NCBI RefSeq assembly: GCF_001611675.1
Contig: NZ_CP014766.1
Coordinates: 1-64,000, forward strand
Direction: 5' to 3'
Length of the DNA: 64,000 nt
Source: Pontibacter akesuensis
Lineage (GTDB): Bacteria; Bacteroidota; Bacteroidia; Cytophagales; Hymenobacteraceae
Part shown: positions 43,939 through 52,382 of the stretch, piece by piece
Layout of the letters: each line of letters begins with the position of its first letter
Position numbering within the stretch: the stretch's first letter is position 1
Made by a program: the position numbers and the translations under genes
The notes under the pieces: model-generated
What the model was told of the DNA's origin: nothing
What the model saw: only the letters and a program-made list of their open reading frames with translations
The model's database searches: none

Positions 43939-46347
43939 TTAGTATATTGTCGGATAGGCTTCCGGTTCGGCTTCGTGCATGATCTGGTAAATTGTTTCAA
44001 ACACATCCTCTGAGTTTGGCTTGGAGAAATAATCCCCATCCGAAGAGTAGGCCGGACGGTGCGCCTGCGCCGAAAGGCACTGCGGCTTGGAGTCCAGCCA
44101 GCGCCATGCCCCCTGCTCATCCACCACCTGCTGCATCATGTAGGCAGAGGCTCCCCCCGGCACATCCTCATCTGCAAAGAGCACACGATTCGTCTTTCGA
44201 ATAGAATCTACAATGCTATGGTGCACGTCAAATGGCAGCAGCGTCTGCACGTCAATCACCTCTACGGATACACCGAAGTCCTCCAGCTGGTTTGCAGCCT
44301 CCAGCACGATGCGGCACATGGAGCCGTAGGTAACCACCGTAATGTCCGTTCCCTGTCGCAGCACTTCCGGCTGACCAAGCGGCACAGTAAATTCTGCGAT
44401 ATTGTTTGGAATGCGCTCCTTCAGGCGGTAGCCGTTCAGGCACTCTATCACCAGTGCCGGCTCATCAGCCTTAAGTAGCGTGTTGTAAAAACCAGCTGCC
44501 TGAGTCATATCGCGGGGCACGAGCACGTGCATGCCGCGAATGCTGTGGAGGATCATCCCCATCGGCGAGCCCGAATGCCAGATTCCCTCCAGGCGGTGGC
44601 CACGCGTGCGCACGATCAGCGGCGCTTTCTGACCGCCTTTGGTGCGGTACTGCAGCGAAGCCAAATCATCAGACAATATCTGGATAGCGTACAGCAGGTA
44701 ATCGAGGTACTGAATTTCAGTGATCGGACGCAGGCCACGCAAGGCTGCACCAATTCCCTGACCGATGATGGTCACTTCACGAATACCGGTGTCTGTCACA
44801 CGCAGTTCGCCGTGCTTCTCCTGCAGACCGGCAAAGGCCTGGTTCACATCACCAATGAAGCCAACGTCTTCGCCTATAGCGAACACGCGCGGGTCACGCG
44901 ACAGCATGGCATCAAAACATGCCTGCAGTACTTCGCGCCCATCTACAACCGGCGAGTTCTCGTCAAACTCTGGCTTGACTTCTTCTACCTCCAACGCCGA
45001 GCTTTCGGACTGACTAAATAAATAAGAGTTGAAACGGTCTGCATTCTCACCGAGCGCCTGCTCCAGCCATCCTACCAACTCACGCTTCGCGGGGTTGCGC
45101 TCATCGCGCACGTAGCGTAATGCCTTACGCACCGCTCTGATAGCGTCGCTGCGGATCGGGTTTGCCGTTTTGCGAAGCTCTTCCGTGATGGTTGCCACTT
45201 CTGTGATATGCTCACTGGCTGCTGCCATGTTATCCAGTAGTTGCAGTGCTTCCGCGTGATCGTCTTTTATTGCATTGGCAAAAGCATTCCAGGCATTGCT
45301 GCGGGCAACTTTTACCGTCTCTTTGGCACCAGCCTCAATTTCGTTAAGCTGCTCCTCTGTCGCAATCTCATTGTCCAGAATCCATTCGCGCATCTTCACA
45401 AGGCAATCGTAAGCGGCTTCCCACTCCAGGCGCTCCTTCGATTTGTAGCGCTCATGCGAGCCCGAGGTTGAATGGCCCTGCGGCTGCGTCACCTCCTCCA
45501 CATGGATCAGCACCGGCACATGCTGCTCGCGGCAAACGCGTACGGCGGCTTCGTATGTTTCGCAAAGAGCGGCATAGTCCCAGCCTTTCACTTTAAATAT
45601 TTCATAACCCTGCTCTCCTTCCGCGTTACGCTGGAAGCCAGCCAGAATCTCAGAGATACTGCCTTTGGTGGTCTGGTATTCAGCTGGCACCGAGATGCCG
45701 TAGCCATCGTCCCAAACAGAAACCAGCATGGGCACCTGCAGCACACCGCCCGCGTTTATCGCCTCAAAGAACATGCCCTCTGACGTGGAGGCATTGCCGA
45801 TGGTACCGAAGGCCACCTCATTTCCGTTAACGGAGAAGCTTTTAAGGTTTTGCAGCGCGGGGTTCTGGCGGTACAGCTTTGAAGCGTAGGCCAAACCCAG
45901 CAGGCGGGGCATCTGCGAGGCCGTAGGCGAGATGTCTGAGCTGGAATTTTTCTGCTCCATCAGGTTCTTCCAGTTGCCTTCATCATCGAGGGAGCGCGTT
46001 CCGAAGTGGCCATTCATGGCGCGGCCAGCCGTGGAGGGTTCTGCTTCCACATCGGTGTGGGCATATAACTGTGCAAAGTACTGCTGCAGCGTCAGTTCTC
46101 CGATGGCAAACATGAAGGTCTGATCGCGATAGTATCCTGATCGCCAGTCGCCGGGCATAAAGTATTTCGCCATCGCCAACTGTGCCAGTTCCTTGCCATC
46201 TCCGAAGATGCCGAATTTGGCCTTGCCCATGAACACCTCCTTGCGGCCCGTAAGACTGGCCTGGCGGCTCTCCCACCCGATGCGGTAGTCGTTTAGTATT
46301 TCTTCAGCTGTTAGTTTTTTATTTATAGATACTTCAGCAGTCTGCAT
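43939..46347 (-). CDS. Fused 2-oxoacid dehydrogenase E1 (alpha and beta in one chain)
   Basis: A single 802-residue E1 enzyme whose N-terminal half (about 1-330) is the alpha chain and C-terminal half (about 470-802) the beta chain, joined by a helical linker. The alpha part contains GTIGNASTSEGMFFEAINAG, with Asn where the thiamine-diphosphate metal aspartate or glutamate is common, then GWDYAALCETYEAAVRVCR. The beta part shows FAIGEDVGFIGD, GIREVTIIGQGIGAALRGLR, VEVIDVQTLLPFDV and LFADEDVPGGASAYM. Branched-chain 2-oxoacids are the usual substrates of these fused forms, but this is not certain. Confidence 0.88.
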   Translation of the reverse strand: MQTAEVSINKKLTAEEILNDYRIGWESRQASLTGRKEVFMGKAKFGIFGDGKELAQLAMAKYFMPGDWRSGYYRDQTFMFAIGELTLQQYFAQLYAHTDVEAEPSTAGRAMNGHFGTRSLDDEGNWKNLMEQKNSSSDISPTASQMPRLLGLAYASKLYRQNPALQNLKSFSVNGNEVAFGTIGNASTSEGMFFEAINAGGVLQVPMLVSVWDDGYGISVPAEYQTTKGSISEILAGFQRNAEGEQGYEIFKVKGWDYAALCETYEAAVRVCREQHVPVLIHVEEVTQPQGHSTSGSHERYKSKERLEWEAAYDCLVKMREWILDNEIATEEQLNEIEAGAKETVKVARSNAWNAFANAIKDDHAEALQLLDNMAAASEHITEVATITEELRKTANPIRSDAIRAVRKALRYVRDERNPAKRELVGWLEQALGENADRFNSYLFSQSESSALEVEEVKPEFDENSPVVDGREVLQACFDAMLSRDPRVFAIGEDVGFIGDVNQAFAGLQEKHGELRVTDTGIREVTIIGQGIGAALRGLRPITEIQYLDYLLYAIQILSDDLASLQYRTKGGQKAPLIVRTRGHRLEGIWHSGSPMGMILHSIRGMHVLVPRDMTQAAGFYNTLLKADEPALVIECLNGYRLKERIPNNIAEFTVPLGQPEVLRQGTDITVVTYGSMCRIVLEAANQLEDFGVSVEVIDVQTLLPFDVHHSIVDSIRKTNRVLFADEDVPGGASAYMMQQVVDEQGAWRWLDSKPQCLSAQAHRPAYSSDGDYFSKPNSEDVFETIYQIMHEAEPEAYPTIY

Positions 46348-46383
46348 GTCTTGTCAGTTAAAACAAAAGGGTTTCTTACTCAT

Positions 46384-46414
46384 CAAAAGTACAGAACATT
46401 CGCTTAATTTCAAA
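46384..46414 (-). promoter_or_regulatory. Promoter of the fused E1 gene
   Basis: On the minus strand TTTG (46411-46414), a 19-base spacer and TACTTTTG (46384-46391) fit the Bacteroidota consensus TTTG-N19-TAnnTTTG exactly. The start codon is 36 bases on. Confidence 0.75.
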
Positions 46415-46457
46415 TTTGCGCGGTTCTGCCACTTGTCTGACATTTAAAGTGAAACAC

Positions 46458-46487
46458 TTTGTTGGAAAAGAGAATATTGTATATTTG
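46458..46487 (+). promoter_or_regulatory. Promoter of the DUF1573 gene
   Basis: TTTG at 46458-46461, an 18-base spacer, and TATATTTG at 46480-46487. This matches the group consensus well and argues for the ATG at 46541, since the transcript should begin near 46494, after the alternative TTG at 46490. Confidence 0.75.
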
Positions 46488-46540
46488 CTTTGCGCTACTA
46501 TAACAGAGCATGTCTGTCTTTTCTTTGCGTTTACTTGATT

Positions 46541-47323
46541 ATGATTAAAAAGCTATACTTCTTATCCCTGCTGTTTCTGATATTTGTGCGCTTCACAGCA
46601 AACGCACAGGGCGAATTACAGTTTGAGAAAGAAGTACATGACTTTGGAACCATTGCCGAAGGCACTCAGGTTTCTTACGTGTTTCGGGTGAAAAATATCG
46701 GGAACGAGCCTGTAATTATTTCGGGGGTGCAGCCCTCCTGCGGGTGCACGACGCCTACCTGGACGAAGGAGCCGATACTGCCGGGAAAAATTGGCACGAT
46801 TAAAGCGGAATATAACAGTGCAGGCCGGCCGGGCGCATTTAATAAATCCATAAATGTAGTTTCAAATGCAGCAACGCAAAACAGAATTTTGTATATTAAG
46901 GGTGAGGTTGGGCCAAAAGATTTAAATTTAAGTTACACGCCGGAACAAAAGGCTTTATCCCCGCGTTTGGCAGTCGGAAGTACCAATTACAGCTTTGGAA
47001 AACTTGAAAAAGGACAAAAAGTTGTGGCTAAATTCCGAATCCGTAACAACGGACGTCAGCCGCTGATCATACAGGGCGTGAAGAGTGCCTGCAACTGCGT
47101 GATCTACCGTACTTCTGTGCCTGAAATAAAAGCCGGCGAAATTGCAACACTGGAACTAAGGTATGATGCGGCGGTGTTAGGGGAGCAAAAGGAGATAGTA
47201 ACAGTTCTTTCAAATGACATTGTAATGCCGGGCCTCAAGCTAACGCTAAGAGCAGATGTGGTGGAGCCCAAGGCAGCTAAAGATATAGTAAGGGAAGGCG
47301 CAACGCCTAAACCTTATAGATAG
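46541..47323 (+). CDS. DUF1573 domain protein, secreted, two domains
   Basis: A 260-residue exported protein (signal MIKKLYFLSLLFLIFVRFTA, then NAQG). Two Ig-like DUF1573 units follow, each with a CGC-like cysteine pair: VQPSCGCTTPTWTKEPILPG and VKSACNCVIYRTSVPEIKAG. The repeats also share LELRYDA- and VSNA/LSND-type ends. Such proteins are widespread in Bacteroidota and resemble ASH/PapD-like folds. The function is not known. It is divergent from the E1 gene and has its own terminator. Confidence 0.87.
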   Translation: MIKKLYFLSLLFLIFVRFTANAQGELQFEKEVHDFGTIAEGTQVSYVFRVKNIGNEPVIISGVQPSCGCTTPTWTKEPILPGKIGTIKAEYNSAGRPGAFNKSINVVSNAATQNRILYIKGEVGPKDLNLSYTPEQKALSPRLAVGSTNYSFGKLEKGQKVVAKFRIRNNGRQPLIIQGVKSACNCVIYRTSVPEIKAGEIATLELRYDAAVLGEQKEIVTVLSNDIVMPGLKLTLRADVVEPKAAKDIVREGATPKPYR

Positions 47324-47352
47324 TTTTTTTCATAGTTTTATTTTGTACTAAT

Positions 47353-47379
47353 GGCAGTGATCTTATCACTGCCTTTTTT
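47353..47379 (+). terminator. Terminator after the DUF1573 gene
   Basis: GGCAGTGAT/ATCACTGCC with a three-base loop followed by TTTTTTC. Confidence 0.88.
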
Positions 47380-47485
47380 CATTTATACCCCTTTGGTTTT
47401 TCCTCGCTCCTCGCCCGGAATTGCACCGTTTTTCTATTATTCCCTTCTCTCCTTTAGCCACTTGCCCCACATTGCCGCAGAAGTA

Positions 47486-47515
47486 TTTTATTTCTGTTTA
47501 CTTGTGGTATATTTG
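47486..47515 (+). promoter_or_regulatory. Promoter of the alanine dehydrogenase gene
   Basis: TATATTTG at 47508-47515 is a perfect -7 octamer, with TTTT 18 bases upstream in place of TTTG. The ald start codon is 45 bases downstream. Confidence 0.62.
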
Positions 47516-47559
47516 CGCAGCTAAACTTAAATCTTGTCCATTTTAAAACTAATCGCAAC

Positions 47560-48672
47560 ATGATAATAGGTGTTCCGAAGGAGATCAAGAATAACGAAAA
47601 CCGCGTTGGAGCCACTCCTGCCGGTGTGATTGAATTGGTGCGCAATGGCCACACCGTATACGTACAGTCTACTGCCGGCGAAGGCAGCGGATTTATGGAT
47701 GAAGACTATTCGGCTGCCGGTGCCACGATCCTTCCAAGTATAGAGGATGTGTACGGCATCGCCGAGATGATCATCAAAGTAAAGGAGCCAATCGAGTCTG
47801 AGTATTCTTTGATCCGCGAAGACCAGTTGCTGTTCACTTATTTCCACTTTGCCTCTTACGAGCCGCTGACGCACGCCATGATTGCGCGCAAAGCCGTTTG
47901 CCTTGCCTACGAAACAGTGGAGAAAGCTGACAGAACTTTGCCCCTGCTGGTGCCTATGTCTGAAGTTGCCGGTCGTATGTCTATTCAGGAAGGCGCGAAG
48001 TACCTGGAGAAGCCAATGGGCGGCCGTGGTATCCTGCTGGGTGGCGTACCGGGTGTGCGTCCTGCCAAAGTGCTTATACTTGGTGGCGGGGTGGTAGGTA
48101 CCAACGCTGCGAAAATGGCAGCGGGTATGGGTGCAGACGTAACCATCATGGACAACAACCTGCAGCGCCTGCGCTATTTGGATGATATCATGCCAGCCAA
48201 CGTGAACACGTTCATGTCGAACGAGTATAACATTCGCGAGCTGCTTCCTACCCACGACCTGATCATCGGTGCTGTGCTTATACCGGGTGCCAAGGCTCCA
48301 AACCTGATAACCAGGGAAATGCTGAAGGACATGCGTCCGGGCACTGTGCTGGTGGACGTTGCCGTTGACCAGGGTGGCTGTATTGAAACCTGCAAGCCAA
48401 CCACGCACGAAGATCCTATCTACATTATCGACGACGTAGTACATTACTGCGTGGCCAACATGCCGGGTGCCGTGCCTTATACTTCTACGCTTGCCCTTAC
48501 TAACGCAACGCTTCCATATGCGCTTCAGCTGGCCAACAAAGGCTGGAAAAAAGCATGTGCCGACAGCGCGGAGTTGCTGAAAGGCCTAAACGTGGTACAA
48601 GGTAAAGTAGTATACCAGGGTGTAGCCGAGGCTTTCGGATTGGAATTTGTTCCAGCTGAGAACGTGCTGTAA
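47560..48672 (+). CDS. ald: Alanine dehydrogenase
   Basis: The enzyme interconverts L-alanine and pyruvate with NAD, in the cytoplasm. At 370 residues it has the family's normal size, and the catalytic residues are in their usual places: K75 ([12 protein letters not shown]) and H96 ([13 protein letters not shown]). The NAD site is [20 protein letters not shown] with the acidic residue in VTIMDNN. The N-terminal [17 protein letters not shown] is the family signature. It stands alone with its own promoter and terminator. Confidence 0.95.
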   Translation: MIIGVPKEIKNNENRVGATPAGVIELVRNGHTVYVQSTAGEGSGFMDEDYSAAGATILPSIEDVYGIAEMIIKVKEPIESEYSLIREDQLLFTYFHFASYEPLTHAMIARKAVCLAYETVEKADRTLPLLVPMSEVAGRMSIQEGAKYLEKPMGGRGILLGGVPGVRPAKVLILGGGVVGTNAAKMAAGMGADVTIMDNNLQRLRYLDDIMPANVNTFMSNEYNIRELLPTHDLIIGAVLIPGAKAPNLITREMLKDMRPGTVLVDVAVDQGGCIETCKPTTHEDPIYIIDDVVHYCVANMPGAVPYTSTLALTNATLPYALQLANKGWKKACADSAELLKGLNVVQGKVVYQGVAEAFGLEFVPAENVL

Positions 48673-48695
48673 TACAATTTAATGCTACTATATAG

Positions 48696-48733
48696 GGCGC
48701 CTTTTTGATTAATTCAGAAAGGCGCCTTTATTT
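48696..48733 (+). terminator. Terminator after ald
   Basis: GGCGCCTTTT and GAAAGGCGCC pair around a short loop and are followed by TTTATTTTTG. Confidence 0.82.
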
Positions 48734-48803
48734 TTGCGCTAAAGGCGGCGTTACACCATTTTACCGGATGCTGCCTCAATTAAACTTTTAGAATAAAAGA
48801 GTC

Positions 48804-50681
48804 GTGTTTGATTCTGCTTTTAAACTATTGCTGCGTCGTTTGGGCCTGCTGCTTGGGCTTTACATGCTGTTGCGCCTGGTCTTCTACTTATTTAACTACA
48901 GCACCTTCTCCGGAGCCGGGGCCAGCGAAACCATACTTGCCTTTGTACATGGCCTTCGGTTTGATGCAGCCGCCATACTTGCCGTGAACAGTCTGTTCAT
49001 TCTGCTTTCGTTGCTGCCGGTTGGCAATACCCTTCATCCCACCTACCAAAAAGCGCTGAAGTGGGTGTTTCTGCTTTGCAATGCCCCTTTCATCGCACTC
49101 GCGCTGGTAGATGTGGAGTTTTTCAAATTCATTGGCCGCCGCTCCAGTAACGAGGTGTTTACCATTGCCGGTGATGTGACGGCGCAACTGGGGCAACTCC
49201 TTGGCTATTACTGGTACCTGCTGCTGGGATTCGGGCTGCTGCTCTTTTTGCTGGTAAAAATATACCCAAAAGCACCTGCCCATACTTCACCGCAACCAAA
49301 AGTATGGCTGCGGGGCTTGCGTTTGCTGCTCGTAGCTGGTTTTATGGTGCTGGGCATACGCGGCGGGCTGCAACTGAAGCCACTGCGTCCAAGCCATGCC
49401 TTTGTGCTGGAACCCGCCGTGCTTGGCCACCTTACCCTCAATAGCCCTTTTACCTTTATCAAGGGCATCGGCAAAACGCAGTTGGAGCAAAAGCATTATT
49501 TCGATTCAGATGAAGCGCTGCTGGCGGCCCTGCAGTTTGACCCGCAGCAGTATGCACAACCTGATGAGCCTTTGAAACAGGACAACGTGGTGATCATCAT
49601 TCTGGAGAGCTTTTCTGCTGAGTATGTGGGTGCTCTGAATAAGGGTCGCGGCTATACTCCTTTCCTCGACTCGCTGGCTCAGGAGGGGGTATTGTACAAG
49701 AACGCCTTTGCAAACGGACGAAAATCCATTGAGGCGCTGCCGTCCATACTTGCCGGGGTGCCCGCGCTGATGCAGGACCCGTTTATCACCTCCCCTTACC
49801 AGGCAAACGAGCTGTACGGGCTGGGAACGCTGCTGCAGCAGGCAAACTACAAAACTGCCATGTTTCATGGCGCAGCAAACGGCTCTATGGGCTTTAACAA
49901 CTTCGCCACCCGCGTAGGTGTGCAGGCGTACTATGGCCTGGATGAATACCCGGAGGACTTGCGCGAACGTGACTTTGACGGGCAGTGGGGCATCTTTGAT
50001 GAGCCTTACCTGCAGTACGTGGCCCGGCAGCTAACTCAAATGCAAAAGCCGTTCATGGCTATGCTGTTCACGCTTAGCTCACACCAGCCCTATACTATCC
50101 CTTCCAAGTATAAAGGCCGTTTCCCGAAAGGAGAGTTGGAGATACATGAATCTATTGGCTATGCGGACCATGCGCTGCGGGAGTTCTTTGCGACAGCGGC
50201 CAAACAACCGTGGTACAGCAACACGCTCTTTATCATCACTGCAGACCATACCCAAAAAAGCATAGATCCAACTTACCAAAATGAGCCGGGCTATTACCGG
50301 GTGCCCCTGCTGCTCTTCCACCCCGGCGGAAATCTGTCGGCGCTGAATGCAACCAGTATCGCTCAGCACGCCGATATACCCGCCACAATCATCGATTTTC
50401 TGAACATCCCGACAACGAAGCTGCTTCCTTTCGGCCGCTCACTTTTCGATTCCACAAGTACCGGACGAGCTGTCCTCTTCAACGGCAACGCTTATTTGCT
50501 AGTGCAACCGGAGGTAGTTACGGTGCTGGAGCAGAACGATGAGGTTAGCTTCTACTCGTTCCAGGATTTCGCTCCAGGTGCAGCCCCGGCCCCCAGGGCA
50601 GCAGAACTGCTGAAAGCACAGGTGCAATATTTTCGGAATAAGATGGTGGCGAACAAGTTATACTTCTGGGAAGAGCGTTGA
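48804..50681 (+). CDS. LTA synthase-like sulfatase-family membrane enzyme
   Basis: A 625-residue protein with a GTG start. Five hydrophobic helices (about 5-190) precede an extracytoplasmic alkaline-phosphatase/sulfatase-fold domain. Metal-site motifs are VVIIILESFSAEYVG (Glu/Ser), FANGRKSIEALPSIL (the nucleophile, probably Ser where LtaS has Thr), MLFTLSSHQPYTIP and LFIITADHTQKS. Such enzymes transfer phosphoglycerol or phosphoethanolamine, and in Gram-negative bacteria they modify glycans or periplasmic glucans rather than teichoic acid. The substrate is unknown. Confidence 0.9.
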   Translation: MFDSAFKLLLRRLGLLLGLYMLLRLVFYLFNYSTFSGAGASETILAFVHGLRFDAAAILAVNSLFILLSLLPVGNTLHPTYQKALKWVFLLCNAPFIALALVDVEFFKFIGRRSSNEVFTIAGDVTAQLGQLLGYYWYLLLGFGLLLFLLVKIYPKAPAHTSPQPKVWLRGLRLLLVAGFMVLGIRGGLQLKPLRPSHAFVLEPAVLGHLTLNSPFTFIKGIGKTQLEQKHYFDSDEALLAALQFDPQQYAQPDEPLKQDNVVIIILESFSAEYVGALNKGRGYTPFLDSLAQEGVLYKNAFANGRKSIEALPSILAGVPALMQDPFITSPYQANELYGLGTLLQQANYKTAMFHGAANGSMGFNNFATRVGVQAYYGLDEYPEDLRERDFDGQWGIFDEPYLQYVARQLTQMQKPFMAMLFTLSSHQPYTIPSKYKGRFPKGELEIHESIGYADHALREFFATAAKQPWYSNTLFIITADHTQKSIDPTYQNEPGYYRVPLLLFHPGGNLSALNATSIAQHADIPATIIDFLNIPTTKLLPFGRSLFDSTSTGRAVLFNGNAYLLVQPEVVTVLEQNDEVSFYSFQDFAPGAAPAPRAAELLKAQVQYFRNKMVANKLYFWEER

Positions 50682-50686
50682 TTTTG

Positions 50687-50777
50687 GAATTATGAATTAT
50701 TAATGGTCTCCTTATACGCATCTTCTAAGCCAGTCAAACCACCCCTAGCCCCTCCTTATCCAAGGAGGGGAATTTTT
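50687..50777. repeat. AT-rich arm and CCCCTCC-type palindrome between the LTA-like and HsdR-N genes
   Basis: GAATTATGAATTATTAATGG at 50687-50704 is an AT-rich unit like the one at 20311, and 50736-50777 is a CCACCCCTAGCCCCTCCTTA palindrome closing with AAGGAGGGGAATT. The two repeat families occur side by side here and also near 29.4 kb. Confidence 0.6.
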
Positions 50778-50813
50778 CTCATCTAGCTACAGATGCCCTT
50801 CATAACCTCTAAT

Positions 50814-51266
50814 TCATACTTCATCATTAAAAAAAGGAATTTCCTGCAGCGGCTCATACTTTCGGGTTTGAAAATTCACCTTCCAGCAATAATGGGCAAG
50901 GCCGTTTGTGATAACCACAAGGGGCGCTTGCAACGTTTGGTTGTACGTTGACACCTGCTTCACTACCTCCTGTGTAATAGGAACGTACGCTGCTTTGCAC
51001 TCTGCCAGCAAATAGGGCTCCCCCTGGTTATCGTACACACATACATCCGTACGCTTTTGCAGCTTATTGTAACTTGTGCCGCGCTCAATGCTGATCAGGC
51101 TTTTGGGGTAATTCAGGTGGTAAATAAGGTAGTGCACCAGGTGCTGCCGCACCCACTCCTCTGGCGTCAGAATCACGTTTTTGCGCCGAAGCATATCAAA
51201 AATGAGATAATTAGCGCCGGATTTTGTAACTTTGTAATCGAAAGGTGGCAGATTTAGAGCATCCAT
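50814..51266 (-). CDS. Type I restriction enzyme R N-terminal domain (HSDR_N_2) protein
   Basis: A 150-residue stand-alone protein with the nuclease-like HsdR N-terminal fold. The core is TPEEWVRQHLVHYLIYHLNY, RTDVCVYDNQGEPYLLAECK (D and E-x-K catalytic acids) and YNQTLQAPLVVITNG. There is no HsdM or HsdS partner and no helicase part. Proteins of just this size are conserved across Bacteroidota as housekeeping hypotheticals, so a role in restriction is doubtful. It reads toward the LTA-like gene. Confidence 0.82.
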   Translation of the reverse strand: MDALNLPPFDYKVTKSGANYLIFDMLRRKNVILTPEEWVRQHLVHYLIYHLNYPKSLISIERGTSYNKLQKRTDVCVYDNQGEPYLLAECKAAYVPITQEVVKQVSTYNQTLQAPLVVITNGLAHYCWKVNFQTRKYEPLQEIPFFNDEV

Positions 51267-51355
51267 GCCGCAATTTAGTTAAAAGCTGTACTTCCGCCCC
51301 AGTAGCTGCACTGCGAAGGCGGATTTTTTATACCTACTAACATAATGCTGAATAT

Positions 51356-52129
51356 ATGAAGACCAAAGAAGAGATCGTAAACGATTGGTTGCCCCGCTAC
51401 ACAGGAGTGCCCCTGGATGAGTTTGGCGAGTACATCCTGCTCACCAATTTTATAAACTATGTGCGCATGTTCTCTGACAAGTTCGGTGTGGAGATTCGCG
51501 GACTGGACAAGCCCATGCAAACGGCAACCGCTAACAACATCACGATCATCAACTTTGGCATGGGCAGCGCCATGGCTGCCACGGTTATGGACCTGCTGTC
51601 GGCCATAAAGCCAAAGGCGGCACTGTTCCTTGGCAAGTGTGGTGGCTTGAAAAAGAAAACTCAGATCGGTGACCTGATCCTTCCCATTGCCGCCATCCGC
51701 GGCGAGGGTACGTCGGATGATTACCTGCCAGCTGAAATACCCGCCCTGCCTTCGTTCCGCCTGCAGCGTGCCGTATCGTCTATGATCAAAAAGCATGAGA
51801 TGGACTACTGGACCGGAACAGTTTATACGACCAACCGCCGCGTTTGGGAGCACGACGAGGAGTTTAAAGAGTACCTGCGCCAAATCAGGGCCATGGGTGT
51901 GGACATGGAAACGGCCACAATCTTCACCGTTGGCTTCGTGAACGAGATCCCGCATGGCGCCCTGCTGCTCGTTTCGGACAACCCGATGATACCTGAGGGG
52001 GTGAAAACCTCTGAAAGCGATAAGCTGGTAACATCTAACTACGTAGACAAGCACCTGAACATCGGCATCGACTCATTGCTCGAGCTTATAAACTCCGGAG
52101 AATCAGTGAAGCACATGCGCTTTGAATAA
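51356..52129 (+). CDS. amn: AMP nucleosidase (short form)
   Basis: The enzyme splits AMP into adenine and ribose-5-phosphate. The 257 residues match the short Bacteroidota version, which lacks the N-terminal half of E. coli Amn. Phosphorylase-superfamily motifs are INFGMGSAMAATVMDLLSAI, KAALFLGKCGGLKKKTQIGD, GVDMETATIFTVGF and LLLVSDNPM. The last glutamate-threonine pair (METAT) contacts the ribose. It stands alone and ends in a terminator. The divergent neighbour is the HsdR-N gene. Confidence 0.93.
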   Translation: MKTKEEIVNDWLPRYTGVPLDEFGEYILLTNFINYVRMFSDKFGVEIRGLDKPMQTATANNITIINFGMGSAMAATVMDLLSAIKPKAALFLGKCGGLKKKTQIGDLILPIAAIRGEGTSDDYLPAEIPALPSFRLQRAVSSMIKKHEMDYWTGTVYTTNRRVWEHDEEFKEYLRQIRAMGVDMETATIFTVGFVNEIPHGALLLVSDNPMIPEGVKTSESDKLVTSNYVDKHLNIGIDSLLELINSGESVKHMRFE

Positions 52130-52197
52130 AAGAATAACGCAGCAGTTCCTTTTTCACTAAATATAGCTGCCTGGTCTTTTCGTGGCTGATCAGGTAT

Positions 52198-52238
52198 AAC
52201 AGGCCCTGCTTCTAATTCAGAAGGCAGGGCCTGTTTGT
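52198..52238 (+). terminator. Terminator after amn
   Basis: AACAGGCCCTGC/GCAGGGCCTGTT arms, perfect, with a T-run (TTTGTATT) behind. The stem starts 69 bases after the stop. Confidence 0.82.
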
Positions 52239-52382
52239 ATTCAGGGCTATTCTCTCCTACCCAAGTATAGAACCCCTCTGCTTGTAGCTGCCTTACTGGC
52301 GGCGCACGTGCTTTTAAGGTAACATTCTGCTATATTGCCGCCCAATCACCTATACAACCGCACCAAAACCATATCTAAACCA

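Noticed and set aside
47527..48444. 305-codon frame on the minus strand
   Set aside because: Antisense of alanine dehydrogenase. Histidine/arginine-rich composition is expected from the reverse strand.
48804..50681. Call as true lipoteichoic acid synthase
   Set aside because: The rest of the window indicates a Gram-negative cell. The family also includes phosphoglycerol and phosphoethanolamine transferases, so only a family-level call is kept.
50814..51266. Call as part of a type I restriction system
   Set aside because: No helicase, methyltransferase or specificity gene is near, and the protein is a stand-alone N-terminal domain common in the group.
51275..52054. 259-codon frame on the minus strand
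   Set aside because: Antisense of the AMP nucleosidase gene, with no supporting motif.
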